From Aridibacter famidurans (GTDB lineage Bacteria; Acidobacteriota; Blastocatellia; Pyrinomonadales; Pyrinomonadaceae): 64,000 bases of DNA. A model generated the notes under the pieces. The model made no database searches and was not told the origin of the DNA. It saw only the letters and a list, made by a program, of their open reading frames with translations. The stretch lies in the NCBI GenBank assembly GCA_024103495.1, contig JAGFIQ010000003.1:43500-107499 (forward strand). Direction: 5' to 3'. This document shows positions 14,697 through 24,362 of the stretch, piece by piece (the stretch's first letter is position 1; each line of letters opens with the position of its first letter). The position numbers were made by a program, and so were the translations under genes.

Positions 14697-17399
14697 ATGT
14701 CTACCATCAACAGAATTCACCTGCGACTCCTTATTCTTTTCCTTTGTCTTTTCTCCGGTGTATCTGGCCTCTACGCGGCAGCCGGGAGTAATTCAAATGT
14801 CCCAAACACCCGATACGATTTCGACGGCGACGGAAGAGCAGAAATAGCGGTCTGGCGGCCGGAGAATGGTGTTTGGTTCAGGCTGAACACCTCGGACGGA
14901 ACGATCTCGGCTATTCAGTTTGGCGTAGCCGGCGACATCCCCCAGGCAGCCGATTTTGACGGCGATGGAATGACCGATCTGGGGGTATTCAGACCTTCCA
15001 ACGGTGTCTGGTACTTGCAAAGGAGTCAGGCGGGATTCGCGGCGTTTCAGTTCGGAGTTACAGAAGACGAGGCAGTCACGGGAGACTATGACGGTGACGG
15101 AAAGTCCGATGCCGCGGTATTCAGGCCTTCGAACGGCGTGTGGTACGTTCTTGGTTCGACAGATGGGTTCAAGGCAGTCCAATTCGGCATCTCTTCGGAT
15201 GTTCCCGTGCCGGCGGACTATGACGGTGACGGAAGAACGGATCTGGCGGTATACAGAGACGGCCCTCAGGCGGTCTGGCATATACTTCGGAGTTCGGACG
15301 GCTATCTCGCCGCCCAGTTCGGCAGCACAAATGATGTACCCGTGCCGGGTGATTTCGACGGTGATCTGAGGGCGGATCTCGCGGTGTGGAGACCATCTGA
15401 CCGGAACTGGTTCGTGCTGCGCAGCACAGGCGGCACAAGTGTCTCTCAGTTCGGCGTTACTTCTGACATCCCCGTCCCCGCAGACTTCGACGGTGATCAG
15501 AAGGCGGATGTGGGGGTATTCCGTTCCGAGGACGGGTACTGGCACATTATCCGCAGCCAGACCAACGGCTATTCCCAAACGCAGTTCGGAATAAGCGTCG
15601 ACATTCCCGTGACGGCTCAGGACGGCTGGTGCCGCCGGCGGTGCCGCGCAAGGTCAGGAGGAACAACTCCGACGCCAACACCAACGCCGAATCCTACTCC
15701 GAGTCCGACGTCGACTCCGACCCCTACTCCGACACCGACCCCGACACCCACGCCGACTCCAACACCGAGTCCAGGGTTCACCTGCGACTATTACGCGGCA
15801 CCCAACGGTACGGCCTCGGGAAGCGGCAGCAGTTCAAGTCCCTGGGACCTTCAAACGGGACTTACAAAGACCTCTCAGGTCAGAAATGGCAAGACTCTCT
15901 GTATGCGAGGCGGGACCTATAGAGGTAAGTTTGTTTCGACCCTAAACGGCGGCGGCATCGTAAGAAGCGCCCCGGGCGAGTGGGCGGTGATCGACGGGTT
16001 TTGGACGACTACTCTAAGCTCTTCAATCAACTCGTCGCAAGGAACCGTTTCAGTTCCATCAACAGCTAGTATGACTCCGGGGAATACAATAAGTATCGAC
16101 AATGAGACTATGCAAGTGGCTATCATTGATAGTCCAACCGCTCTTCAGGTCGTTAGACCTTGGGATGGTACACAGTCTGCCAGCCATTCCGCAGGAGCTA
16201 CGGTTTACCTTGGTGGCAACCAGTTAACTGTCTCAGGCAGCAACACGACATACCGTGATTTTGAAGTAATGAACAGCGGCCAGTTTCGAGATGATGACGC
16301 TTTGGCAGCCAAGTCCAATAAGATCGGCGTATTCAATACCGGTTCGGGTAACAGCTTCATCAACTTGATCGTTCACGATAACAACGGAGGTGGGTTCTTC
16401 AATGGTTCCTCTTCCTCAAATACACTGATTTACGGAAGTTTATCTTACAACAACGGCTCGTACTCAGGTGGAAGTGGAAGGATCTTCGGCCACGGATATT
16501 ATCTTGAGAATGCTTCCGGATTTTCCCGAGTTTACGACAGTCTTAGTTTGAACAGTTTCAATCTTGGGGCGCAACTCTACGGTGTGAGTGGGCCGTTTGT
16601 CGGCGGTGACTTGCGAGGCTTTGTTGCGGCCAACTCTGGTGCTCCGATGGGCCAAAAGCACCTGAATCTGATTTGGGGGCCAGATTCACAACCAAGTCCG
16701 ACGGCAAATCTTGATTCATCGGTCTTTTACCACAATCCGGGTGGCGGGTATTCAGTGCAAATTGGCTATGGGGCCGGTGTCAGCAATGCCACAATATCGA
16801 ACAATTACTTCCTAGGGGGTGGAGGCAGCGGTACTGCTCTTGAAGTCACAGCCAACGTGCCTTCTGCAACTGTTACTGGTAACAAGTTCGACAATACGGG
16901 AAGTGGGAACTATGTAAATGCTCGTGATGTTGGATACACTTGGAACAATAACCACTACTATTCGACTTCTGCAACCACATCCTCGCGCTTGGCGGTACTT
17001 GGGGTCGGAGGGTTTACTTTCAACAATTGGAGATCCACAACAGGATACGATCTCGGTGGGAACCGAACTGATAGTCAAATGCCTGACACGGTAATTGTTC
17101 GTCCTAACTCTTACCAAGTAGGCCGGGCAATTGTCTTGGTATACGCGCCAAGCCTTCCGAATTCCATCTCGGTAGATCTTTCTGCCGCAGGACTCGCAAA
17201 CGGTACGTCATTCACGATTAAGAACGCCTTCAATTTCAATGGTCCAGATGTTGCGAGTGGAGTCTTTAATTCTAGTAGCCCGAACTTTAGCTTGCCTTTG
17301 AATGCAGCTGCAAGGGCTGTAGCGAAGCCAATTGGCATGGCGACGACTCCAGCCTCGACATGCCCTCGATTCTGTGCATTCGTATTGATTCCGAACTAG
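14697..17399 (+). CDS. Secreted FG-GAP repeat protein with Thr-Pro linker and beta-helix-like domain
   Basis: The start at 14697 gives a typical signal peptide ([21 protein letters not shown]). Six FG-GAP/VCBS-like units of about 45 residues follow, each with D-F/Y-D-G-D and QFG, as in calcium-binding beta propellers. A Thr-Pro/Ser-Pro linker of about 40 residues comes next, then a domain opening [21 protein letters not shown] and rich in short Asn/Gly/Ser strands ([25 protein letters not shown]). That resembles the right-handed parallel beta-helix of polysaccharide lyases and adhesins, though I see no catalytic residues. The protein is probably surface-exposed or secreted. A Cys/Arg-rich piece ([13 protein letters not shown]) just before the linker looks unlike the rest and may reflect a compensated frameshift. 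DNA after about 16000 is more AT-rich. Confidence 0.78.
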   Translation: MSTINRIHLRLLILFLCLFSGVSGLYAAAGSNSNVPNTRYDFDGDGRAEIAVWRPENGVWFRLNTSDGTISAIQFGVAGDIPQAADFDGDGMTDLGVFRPSNGVWYLQRSQAGFAAFQFGVTEDEAVTGDYDGDGKSDAAVFRPSNGVWYVLGSTDGFKAVQFGISSDVPVPADYDGDGRTDLAVYRDGPQAVWHILRSSDGYLAAQFGSTNDVPVPGDFDGDLRADLAVWRPSDRNWFVLRSTGGTSVSQFGVTSDIPVPADFDGDQKADVGVFRSEDGYWHIIRSQTNGYSQTQFGISVDIPVTAQDGWCRRRCRARSGGTTPTPTPTPNPTPSPTSTPTPTPTPTPTPTPTPTPSPGFTCDYYAAPNGTASGSGSSSSPWDLQTGLTKTSQVRNGKTLCMRGGTYRGKFVSTLNGGGIVRSAPGEWAVIDGFWTTTLSSSINSSQGTVSVPSTASMTPGNTISIDNETMQVAIIDSPTALQVVRPWDGTQSASHSAGATVYLGGNQLTVSGSNTTYRDFEVMNSGQFRDDDALAAKSNKIGVFNTGSGNSFINLIVHDNNGGGFFNGSSSSNTLIYGSLSYNNGSYSGGSGRIFGHGYYLENASGFSRVYDSLSLNSFNLGAQLYGVSGPFVGGDLRGFVAANSGAPMGQKHLNLIWGPDSQPSPTANLDSSVFYHNPGGGYSVQIGYGAGVSNATISNNYFLGGGGSGTALEVTANVPSATVTGNKFDNTGSGNYVNARDVGYTWNNNHYYSTSATTSSRLAVLGVGGFTFNNWRSTTGYDLGGNRTDSQMPDTVIVRPNSYQVGRAIVLVYAPSLPNSISVDLSAAGLANGTSFTIKNAFNFNGPDVASGVFNSSSPNFSLPLNAAARAVAKPIGMATTPASTCPRFCAFVLIPN
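14817..15620 (+). repeat. Six tandem FG-GAP coding repeats
   Basis: Each unit is about 135 bases and begins near GA(C/T)TT(C/T)GACGG(C/T)GA. Units 2 and 3 are the closest pair, both encoding RPSNGVWY. The last units have drifted (RPSDRNW, RSEDGYW). Confidence 0.75.
15664..15773 (+). repeat. Low-complexity Thr-Pro linker repeat
   Basis: About 110 bases of the six-base word (A/C)C(G/A/T)CC(G/A) in many variants encode alternating Thr-Pro with occasional Ser and Asn. Such tracts change length easily by slippage. Confidence 0.75.
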
Positions 17400-17479
17400 A
17401 CTGGCAATGTAAGGAAAAGCGGATCAAGCACGCGAAGTAAGAAATCGGGATGCACCAAAAGTGTGGAATACATAAGTGC

Positions 17480-18529
17480 TCATAGGTAAAGGTCCAAATC
17501 TCTGATAAAGCCCTTTGGAGTTGCATGCCTTTCCCAGAGTCTCCGAGCTTCTTTCTGTAACTCGACGAACTCTTCAGGATCCAAGTCAGAATGGAATTCG
17601 AGAAGGATTTCTGATATGTGCTTAACATCCTTTTCCTCAATCCAAACACAACATTTTCTCCACTGTATCGCCGAATCTCCGGGAAGCACACAGTCCGTGT
17701 TTACAAAGATAGGAATCCTCCCGCAGGCCAACGTTTCATAGAATCGATACGACCAGTTACCGTAACCCCTTACGCATACTGTGTAATCATTTCCATATAC
17801 ATTCGAAAAGAATTCATTTCTACGTTCCTCATCGAGCACATTGTTCCCGGTTGTCTTTGGAGTGTGTTTCTGTCGAAGTATAAACTCTGTGTTAACGAGT
17901 GGGTCTTTTCGAAGTTGGTTTAGAATGCGTGCCCTAAGAATCGTGGTCGGAATCATCGGAACTGAGTCATAGTCATATCGCCCGAGCTTGCTCCGGACGT
18001 TTACCTGGATTCCTTGAACAAGCGACCAAATTGTCTTGACCATGCCTGGGGATGCATAACCGCAGAAACCAACGTTTGGCCGACTCTCCTTCTGACGAAA
18101 TCCATTTGCGGGCTTACTAAGTCTCTGAGATGGATCGTCAATGAAGATCGGACATGCCCTTTTGCTTTCAGTTTGATTGCCAACAATCCCAGGTAAGAAA
18201 ACGATTGCATTATCAAAAGGAACTTTCGGCACCAAGTCACCAACATACCAAACGATCAACTTCTTGTGGCACTTTTCTGCGAGACTTGCAGCGGCTATTG
18301 CCTCAGAAAAACGAGCCTTCTGATTCCAAAGGTAGTAGGACCAGTGCATCAGCAACGCAACGTACTGAGCTTCTTCCGGATTCTCTACCAGTTCAAGGGG
18401 TGACTCCGGATTGGAATGTCCTGCGAGAATATCAGCCTCACTTAAGTCCTGCCAATGGTGCTTGAAAAGTGGATTCAGATTCTTGGCTTTTTCTCTGAGA
18501 AGTGGCGATGTGTCGACGAATATCTTCAT
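17480..18529 (-). CDS. Exostosin-family (GT47-like) glycosyltransferase
   Basis: The 349-residue protein ends in the exostosin motif region: NDYTVCVRGYGNWSYRFYETLACGRIPIFVNTD, where the Arg-Gly...Ser-x-Arg-(F/L)-x-E...G-x-I-P pattern binds the nucleotide sugar. It has no membrane segment and should be cytoplasmic. The gene is visibly more AT-rich than its neighbours (many AAA, TTT and ATT codons), as is the 3' end of the convergent surface-protein gene, suggesting recent acquisition. It lies just downstream of the Wzm/Wzt exporter, so it probably adds a residue to the exported glycan. Sugar specificity cannot be read. Confidence 0.8.
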   Translation of the reverse strand: MKIFVDTSPLLREKAKNLNPLFKHHWQDLSEADILAGHSNPESPLELVENPEEAQYVALLMHWSYYLWNQKARFSEAIAAASLAEKCHKKLIVWYVGDLVPKVPFDNAIVFLPGIVGNQTESKRACPIFIDDPSQRLSKPANGFRQKESRPNVGFCGYASPGMVKTIWSLVQGIQVNVRSKLGRYDYDSVPMIPTTILRARILNQLRKDPLVNTEFILRQKHTPKTTGNNVLDEERRNEFFSNVYGNDYTVCVRGYGNWSYRFYETLACGRIPIFVNTDCVLPGDSAIQWRKCCVWIEEKDVKHISEILLEFHSDLDPEEFVELQKEARRLWERHATPKGFIRDLDLYL

Positions 18530-18814
18530 TGGCGCGTAAGGGGAAAAAGCTGTCTTCGAGACAAGTACGGCAAGCTATTCAGTATTAGTTCAAGTGTTAC
18601 CGTTGTGAGTTCTTACTGGAACAACGCCAAATAATGCTTGGCAACTATTACTTCCGACTTGGTCTTAGGATCTTTCCCCCCGCAGGAGCCACTGCAAACG
18701 AGACAAGTGCCGCTTCCTTTGCATCGTTCTCAGTATGAGGCAATTCGAAAGATCAGCTGCCCATCGCGTCGAAGAATAATTCAACAACCTGCGGTGATTG
18801 CGGACTCTTGGGGT
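18530..18814. other. Intergenic, nothing recognised
   Basis: These 285 bases separate the exostosin gene from the Wzt gene. No gene, repeat or strong terminator is visible; composition is mixed. Confidence 0.5.
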
Positions 18815-20098
18815 TCACCTTAAGTCAACGCCTCTGTCTCCTTGCGTCGAAAACTCGTAGAAGTTGGAGTCAACATTCCATTCGACCGGTGGAAGGATCG
18901 TAGCGCTCACTTTTCCCGAAAAGATCGCGGTGTCGTCACTCACATCTACAATCAACCGGTCGGAGAGATGGCGGACGAACGAGCCTTCCTCGGTTTCCGC
19001 GATCAGCTTGAAGTAGAGCGTATATACTCCGGGCCGCAAGTACATTTCCGGTATCTCCGCGCTTACACGATGGATTCCCGCAGAAAGCCTGTCCAGTCCG
19101 GAATCCCTGTTGTGTACCACCTGGGCTCCTTCGGCATTCTCCATGATGCACTGTATGTCGATCCTCTCGATATTGTCCTCGAGAGAAAGGTCCGCCAGCA
19201 CCTCGAAGGATTCGGTGTTCAGTACTTTGATCTCACGCTGGCCGTTCATTCCGCAGATCCGGACCCACCCGTGGACGCCCGAAGAAGCGGCTCCGAGGTC
19301 AAGGTCGAGAGCTTCGCTGGTGTAATGCTGGATCGCGCCAACCACATCACCCGAATAATCGATCATTCCGTCCTTCAGTACGATCCCCGTCGTGCATAGC
19401 TCTTTGACTGACGCCATATTGTGGCTGACGAAAAGAACGGTCCGGCCCTGGGTGGCGACATCCTCCATCTTGTTCAAACACTTGTGCTGGAATTCAAGAT
19501 CGCCGACCGCAAGCACTTCATCAACGATCAAAATGTCGCTGTCCAGATGAGCGGCGACAGCAAAGGCAAGCCGGACGTACATCCCCGACGAGTAGCGCTT
19601 GACCGGCGTGTCGATGTAACGCTCGACACCGCTGAAACTGACGATCTCATCCAGTTTCCGGTCAATCTCCTTTTTCCTCATTCCAAGAATCGCGCCATTC
19701 AGGTATACGTTTTCTCGGCCTGTCAGGTCTCTGTGAAATCCCGTCCCGACCTCAAGCAGGCTCGCCACTTTTCCCCGTATCTTTATCTCCCCGCTTGTGA
19801 TCGAGGTGACCCTTGAGAGCAGCTTCAGGAGCGTGCTCTTCCCTGCGCCATTCTTGCCGATTATGCCAAGACGGTCGCCCTGCTTGATCTCGAGGTCGAT
19901 ATCCCTGAGGCTCCAAACAATGCTGCTTTCACCTTTTTTGTCCCTCACGTTCCTTTCGCCAAGCTTGAGAAACGGATCCTCTTTTCCAAGCACTTTGGTG
20001 ACAACCCAGCGCTCGATGTCGCGGCTTAGAGTGCCCGAACCGATCTGCCCGATCTCATAGGCTTTGGATACTTTTTCCAGCTTGATAGCAGTGTTCAT
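18815..20098 (-). CDS. wzt: Polysaccharide ABC exporter ATPase with C-terminal glycan-binding domain (Wzt-like)
   Basis: Residues 1-265 are an ABC ATPase with Walker A GKNGAGKSTLL, the degenerate signature YSSGMYVRLAFAVAAH typical of polysaccharide exporters, and Walker B ILIVDEVLAVGD. The extra 160 residues form a Wzt_C-like beta sandwich (ETEEGSFVRHLSDRLIVDVSDD), which in O9a and similar systems recognises the modified end of the finished chain. The start overlaps the stop of the permease gene by four bases, so the two are coupled and form one exporter. The C-terminal domain implies that the chain end is capped or modified before export; candidate capping enzymes are spread through this locus. 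Confidence 0.92.
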   Translation of the reverse strand: MNTAIKLEKVSKAYEIGQIGSGTLSRDIERWVVTKVLGKEDPFLKLGERNVRDKKGESSIVWSLRDIDLEIKQGDRLGIIGKNGAGKSTLLKLLSRVTSITSGEIKIRGKVASLLEVGTGFHRDLTGRENVYLNGAILGMRKKEIDRKLDEIVSFSGVERYIDTPVKRYSSGMYVRLAFAVAAHLDSDILIVDEVLAVGDLEFQHKCLNKMEDVATQGRTVLFVSHNMASVKELCTTGIVLKDGMIDYSGDVVGAIQHYTSEALDLDLGAASSGVHGWVRICGMNGQREIKVLNTESFEVLADLSLEDNIERIDIQCIMENAEGAQVVHNRDSGLDRLSAGIHRVSAEIPEMYLRPGVYTLYFKLIAETEEGSFVRHLSDRLIVDVSDDTAIFSGKVSATILPPVEWNVDSNFYEFSTQGDRGVDLR

Positions 20099-20961
20099 AC
20101 GGTATCGACGAAGTTCTTCTCAGCTTTGTTGAATATCAAGACTCCGAACGCAAGAATCACGACGGTCGCCAATGAACTGTAGCCCAAGCTCCAGATGTCG
20201 AAATCGCCCTTGCCCAGGAACGCGTACCTGAAGGCCTCGATTATCCCTGTCATGGGGTTCAGTTCGATCAACCACCTGTACTTCTCCGGAGCCGCGCTCA
20301 GGGGGTAAATAACTGTTGTCACGTACATAAGCAGCTGAACTCCGAACGTAACGAGAAAGCTCAGATCTCTATACCTGGTTGTCATCGCGGTTATGGTCAG
20401 TCCAAGCCCCAATCCAAGCAGTGCCATCAGCAAGATCAGCAGCGGCAGAAGGAGAATACTTGAAGTGATATGAAAGGTCGCACCGACCGCGGCGAAATAG
20501 CCCATCATTCCAAGAAACAAGATCATCTGGACACCAAACCGGACGAGATTGCTGGTCACGATGCTGAGCGGCATTATCATCCTCGGAAAAAAGACCTTTC
20601 CGAAGAGCGTCGCATTGTCCTTGAAAACGGTGCTGGTCTTGATGATACAGTCCGAGAAGTAGTTCCAGGCAGTGATTCCGGCAAGGTAGAACAACGGCTG
20701 CGGCAGGCCGTCAGTGCTAAGTCCGGCCAGGTTCCCGAATACGAACGTGAACACGATCGTTGTGAACAGCGGCTGAATGAAGAACCAAAGCGGCCCCAGC
20801 ACCGTCTGTTTGTAAAAGCTGACGAAGTCCCGCTTCACGAACATGTAGAGGAGGTCGCGATATTGCCACAATTCTACGATGTCCACATCGAACCAGCCGT
20901 GTTTTGGCCGGATCGTGAAGCTCCATTCCTCTTGTCCGATTATCGTGCTCTTATCAGTCAT
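20095..20961 (-). CDS. wzm: Polysaccharide ABC exporter permease (Wzm-like)
   Basis: This 288-residue ABC-2 type permease has about six membrane segments and the family N terminus (WQYRDLLYMFVKRDFVSFYKQTVLGPLWFFIQPL). The LVTFGVQLLMYVTTVIYPLS segment and the RWLIELNPMTGIIEAFRYAFLG motif before the last helix are typical of Wzm/TagG/KpsM-like proteins. It forms the inner-membrane channel for the ATPase encoded immediately downstream. The start at 20961 has no nearby upstream gene on this strand, so a promoter should lie in 20962-21343, though I see no convincing -35/-10 pair. Confidence 0.92.
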   Translation of the reverse strand: MTDKSTIIGQEEWSFTIRPKHGWFDVDIVELWQYRDLLYMFVKRDFVSFYKQTVLGPLWFFIQPLFTTIVFTFVFGNLAGLSTDGLPQPLFYLAGITAWNYFSDCIIKTSTVFKDNATLFGKVFFPRMIMPLSIVTSNLVRFGVQMILFLGMMGYFAAVGATFHITSSILLLPLLILLMALLGLGLGLTITAMTTRYRDLSFLVTFGVQLLMYVTTVIYPLSAAPEKYRWLIELNPMTGIIEAFRYAFLGKGDFDIWSLGYSSLATVVILAFGVLIFNKAEKNFVDTV

Positions 20962-21343
20962 CTAAACTCGCAAACCGGAAGTAGAGACGGGTCGACATTT
21001 CAAATCGTACCGATCGTGAGTTCTTGTGAAAAATGGTCTCTTGATCCCGAGCATTCAGGGAGAATCGGCATTGAAACTCAACGTCTCTTGTTCTGGACCG
21101 GAACTGCGAGGCATACTCGTCCCCGCCCCTATTCTTAACTTGGGGCTTGATAATTCCCGGACCAGGAGTTGTAAAGTCTTATTCCGCGCTGCACTCCAAT
21201 TCAGCCCCATATTCAATGAACCCATTTCGCCAATAGGCCATCAGCCCCCGTTCTGACCCAAATCCTACCTCCGGGAATTTGCTCATCGCCAGTCGTTCAA
21301 CCATTGTTGAATCACGGCATTTCCCCGACAGCCCTTTGAGACA
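20962..21343. other. Intergenic between lasso cluster and exporter
   Basis: These 382 bases should contain the lasso operon terminator and the exporter promoter, but neither stands out. No gene supported. Confidence 0.5.
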
Positions 21344-22543
21344 TTAAAGGCCCTGGAACTCCCCGCCTTTTTTCCTTGAATAGGAAAGAAGGAGTCTCAC
21401 AGGTCGTAAGAGATAATAGAGAGGATAGAGAAACGATGGCAATCGAAAGGTAGCCTTGTCCAGATCGCCCGGTCTCATAATCAGACGGACATACCTCAGC
21501 CAATAATGAAAATGTAGCCTCAGACGGTCGGCAGCGTTCTCTTTCAGCGACAGGTGATATAAGTACCAATCGGCCAAGTCCGTAGACTGAAAGTTCTCAC
21601 CAAAATCCGTCTTTTCGATCTCAAGGGCAATACGTTCGAATACTTTTCTTGTCTTGGTGTCGAGTGCCGGCCTGGAACCTGGCTTGGTACCATAAAAGTA
21701 ACCCGTCAAAAACAACCCGAGGTCCAGAATCCGCTCGCAGCGCGCTTCAACGGCGTGCTTCCGGACCAATTCCCAATCAGAACCGGCGCGGTCAAAATGC
21801 CTTATGAATTCGTTGACGTCAGTTACCCAAGCAAATTTTTCCCATTGGTGCCGGCTGCCGTGTAAGCATAGGTAGACCATGAGATCGTTCCGGCCAAGCG
21901 CATTAATCGATTTGCCTCCGATCTCAACCTTGCCCATGCGGTGCCAGAGCTCATCGATCTCGTAAGGAAGCGCGAAGTGCGATCCCGAAAGCTTCCAGTG
22001 CAGTTCAACCCTGTAGTCGCCCTCGGGGCTGACAAGCGAAACATCTTTCCGTCCGCGAACCTTGAGATGCCCCTTCCCCTCGACCTGATCCGCCAGCAAC
22101 GTGTAACCCATTGACAGGAGTATTTTTACACTTTGTTCGAAGTCTCTGGGCTTAACCAGCATGTCCAGATCGATGAAGTCCCGGAATGCGAGATTCCCGT
22201 AAAGCTGCACTGCCAGTGATGGTCCCTTGAACGGGAGGACATCGATCCCTTCGTTCTCGAACGCGTCGACGACCTCGATCATTCTGCACGTCAGCCTGAG
22301 ATTCGAAGCCGTGTGGACTGTGAGATACCCGTTAAGAAACTCTGCCTCTTCAGTTGGCAAAGCGCCGAAGTATGATTGCGAAAGCGTGTGGGCAACAAGC
22401 GGCAAAAGACCATTTCTACCGGCTACCCGCTTGACAAGCGTCCAGTCGAGAGGCTGTTCGAGGATGCTGTCTATCCTCCGTCGATCCTTCTGCTGCAGTT
22501 CAGTTTGAGAACAGCTAAGGATCAGGCTCTTCTCAAGTTCCAT
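21344..22543 (-). CDS. Nucleotidyltransferase-family protein of a lasso-type cluster
   Basis: The protein of about 400 residues belongs to the NTP_transf_5-like family: LPFKGPSLAVQLYGNLAFRDFIDLDMLVKP contains the G-x-x-x-x-R-D-x-x-D-x-D pattern of the nucleotidyltransferase fold. Family members are recurrent partners in lasso and other RiPP clusters that also encode HPrK-like kinases. I place the start at 22543, with AGGGGAA upstream, an 11-base overlap with the exporter gene; the frame is open to 22615. It is the last gene of the operon. A likely role is transfer of a nucleotide or similar group to the peptide or to a modifying partner, but the chemistry is unknown. Confidence 0.75.
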   Translation of the reverse strand: MELEKSLILSCSQTELQQKDRRRIDSILEQPLDWTLVKRVAGRNGLLPLVAHTLSQSYFGALPTEEAEFLNGYLTVHTASNLRLTCRMIEVVDAFENEGIDVLPFKGPSLAVQLYGNLAFRDFIDLDMLVKPRDFEQSVKILLSMGYTLLADQVEGKGHLKVRGRKDVSLVSPEGDYRVELHWKLSGSHFALPYEIDELWHRMGKVEIGGKSINALGRNDLMVYLCLHGSRHQWEKFAWVTDVNEFIRHFDRAGSDWELVRKHAVEARCERILDLGLFLTGYFYGTKPGSRPALDTKTRKVFERIALEIEKTDFGENFQSTDLADWYLYHLSLKENAADRLRLHFHYWLRYVRLIMRPGDLDKATFRLPSFLYPLYYLLRPVRLLLSYSRKKGGEFQGL

Positions 22544-24362
22544 AATTCGCGCGTTCCCCTTCGAGCCGCATCTGTTCGTCCCAGGAAGCCGAATAAGCTC
22601 CTCCGGAACGGACAAGTTCGCTGTGACTACCGGATTCGAGAATTCGGCCTCGGTCGATCACGTGGATGATGTCTGCCCGTTTTGCGATCGAGAATCTGTG
22701 TGTGATCAACAAGCCGGTCCTCCCTTCTGTCATGCGCCGCAGCCTTTGGAACCAATCGGCCTCGGACCAGGAATCCATAAAGCTCGTCGGCTCGTCAAGG
22801 ATCACGATCGGAGCCCGCCGGTAGAAGGCCCGGGCAAGGGCCAGACGTTGCCATTCCCCGCCGCTGAGTTCCGCGCCGTCGACGAACCACTTCCCAAGCA
22901 GGGTTTCGTAACCGTCCGGAAGTCCGGATATGAATTCGTGCGCTCCGGCATTTACTGACGAATCGAGCACCCTCTCGTCATCGCTTTCAATATCTGCCGC
23001 GCCCAGCGCGATACTCTCCCCGGCGCGTGCGTGGTATTGCATCGGGAACTGGAAAAGAACCGACATCCTGCGCCGCAGCTCGACCGGATCAAAGTTCCTG
23101 AGATCCGTACCGTCGATCGATACGCTTCCCTGATCGGGATCGTAGAATCGAAGAAGCAGCTTAACAACCGTGCTCTTCCCGGCGCCGTTCACGCCGACAA
23201 GGGCAGTTACGCTGTTAGCCGGAAGTTCCAGATCAAAATCGGTCAAAGCGGGACGGGTGGCTCCCGGGTAGCTGAAATCGACACTCCTGAACCTGATCGA
23301 GCGCGAGACCCGGCTAAAGATCGGAGCGGGCTTTTCCGGTCCAACAATCTTCGGCTCCAGATCGAGAAAGTCGAACAGATTTTCAAGATACAGACTGTTG
23401 TTGGCTACCGTGCCCGCACTTCCGAGCAGCGAACTCACAAGCGACTGGCCGCGGCTGAAGATCTGGTAGAAGACGCCGAGATCACCGAGCGATGCAAAAC
23501 CGTAAAGTACCCGGTACGCCATCCAAGCGACAGCCCCGCCGGCTGTAACGAGGGCAAATGCGCCGGCGGCTATCCTACTCAGCCCCTGGCGTCTGAGATG
23601 GCTTAGCTTCTCTTCACGAATCTTCCGCCGCGCACCCTGGTACAGGTTTCTGAAATGCCTGCCAAGGTCAAAAACCCTTACCTCGGCCGCCGCGTCACTA
23701 TGGACCAGCATTGCGTCGAAGTAGGAAGCCCAACGCCGCTTGTTAGAGCTGGATTTCCACCATCGGTGGTAAGCGCGGTCCAACCGGAACGCCACGAACA
23801 ATGACGGAACCGCCCCCAGGATCACTACCGCCGGCAGCCACCAGGCATACGAAAAGAGGATCGCCGCAAACGCCAGAACCGTGATTCCGTCCCTTACCGA
23901 ACTGCCAAGACTCTCGAGCAGCTCGAGCGGCTTTCCGCTGGACTCGCCCCGGGCCCGTTCCATGAGATCGTGGTACTCAGGCGTTTCATAGTTCACAATA
24001 TCGAGCCGGGAAGCCTGCTGGTGTACCATGTCGGAGATCGAATCCGCTATAGATTCCGCCTGTGCTGCCCTTATCCATCCGCCGAGATGCTTGACGACTT
24101 CGGCGACCAGTAGCGTTCCGCCCATTAGCGCGAGGTAAAGGACAGCGTCGCCAACGGCGTCCCAGTTCCCGCCTTGAGCATTGGCGGCCACGATACTGTC
24201 GATCACGACCTTTGTCAGATAGACGATCGCGACCGGGAGCGCGCCCTGGACTAGCAGGAAGATCGCCCAAACGATTGTGAACCCTGGCGCAGACGACCAG
24301 ACGATCGCGAGAGCCCTTCTCCAGTGCCCCAGGAACTTCATCTGTGAAAACAGCCCCTGCAT
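22533..24362 (-). CDS. ABC transporter, permease-ATPase fusion (lasso peptide exporter)
   Basis: The 609-residue protein fuses a six-helix membrane domain (about 20-330) to an ATPase. Walker A is G390-VNGAGKST, the signature LSGGEWQ is at 499-505, and Walker B IVILDEP is at 519-525. There is no N-terminal C39 peptidase domain, consistent with leader removal by the separate B2 protease of this cluster. Its start shares a base with the stop of the kinase gene, and the nucleotidyltransferase follows with overlap. By position it is the exporter and probable immunity factor for the RiPP product (the McjD role). An unrelated lipid or polysaccharide role is possible but less likely. Confidence 0.88.
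   Translation of the reverse strand: MQGLFSQMKFLGHWRRALAIVWSSAPGFTIVWAIFLLVQGALPVAIVYLTKVVIDSIVAANAQGGNWDAVGDAVLYLALMGGTLLVAEVVKHLGGWIRAAQAESIADSISDMVHQQASRLDIVNYETPEYHDLMERARGESSGKPLELLESLGSSVRDGITVLAFAAILFSYAWWLPAVVILGAVPSLFVAFRLDRAYHRWWKSSSNKRRWASYFDAMLVHSDAAAEVRVFDLGRHFRNLYQGARRKIREEKLSHLRRQGLSRIAAGAFALVTAGGAVAWMAYRVLYGFASLGDLGVFYQIFSRGQSLVSSLLGSAGTVANNSLYLENLFDFLDLEPKIVGPEKPAPIFSRVSRSIRFRSVDFSYPGATRPALTDFDLELPANSVTALVGVNGAGKSTVVKLLLRFYDPDQGSVSIDGTDLRNFDPVELRRRMSVLFQFPMQYHARAGESIALGAADIESDDERVLDSSVNAGAHEFISGLPDGYETLLGKWFVDGAELSGGEWQRLALARAFYRRAPIVILDEPTSFMDSWSEADWFQRLRRMTEGRTGLLITHRFSIAKRADIIHVIDRGRILESGSHSELVRSGGAYSASWDEQMRLEGERANYGT

Noticed and set aside
15664..15773. Regular short repeats considered as a CRISPR-like array
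   Set aside because: The repeats are six bases, in frame, and encode Thr-Pro; there are no spacers and no cas genes.
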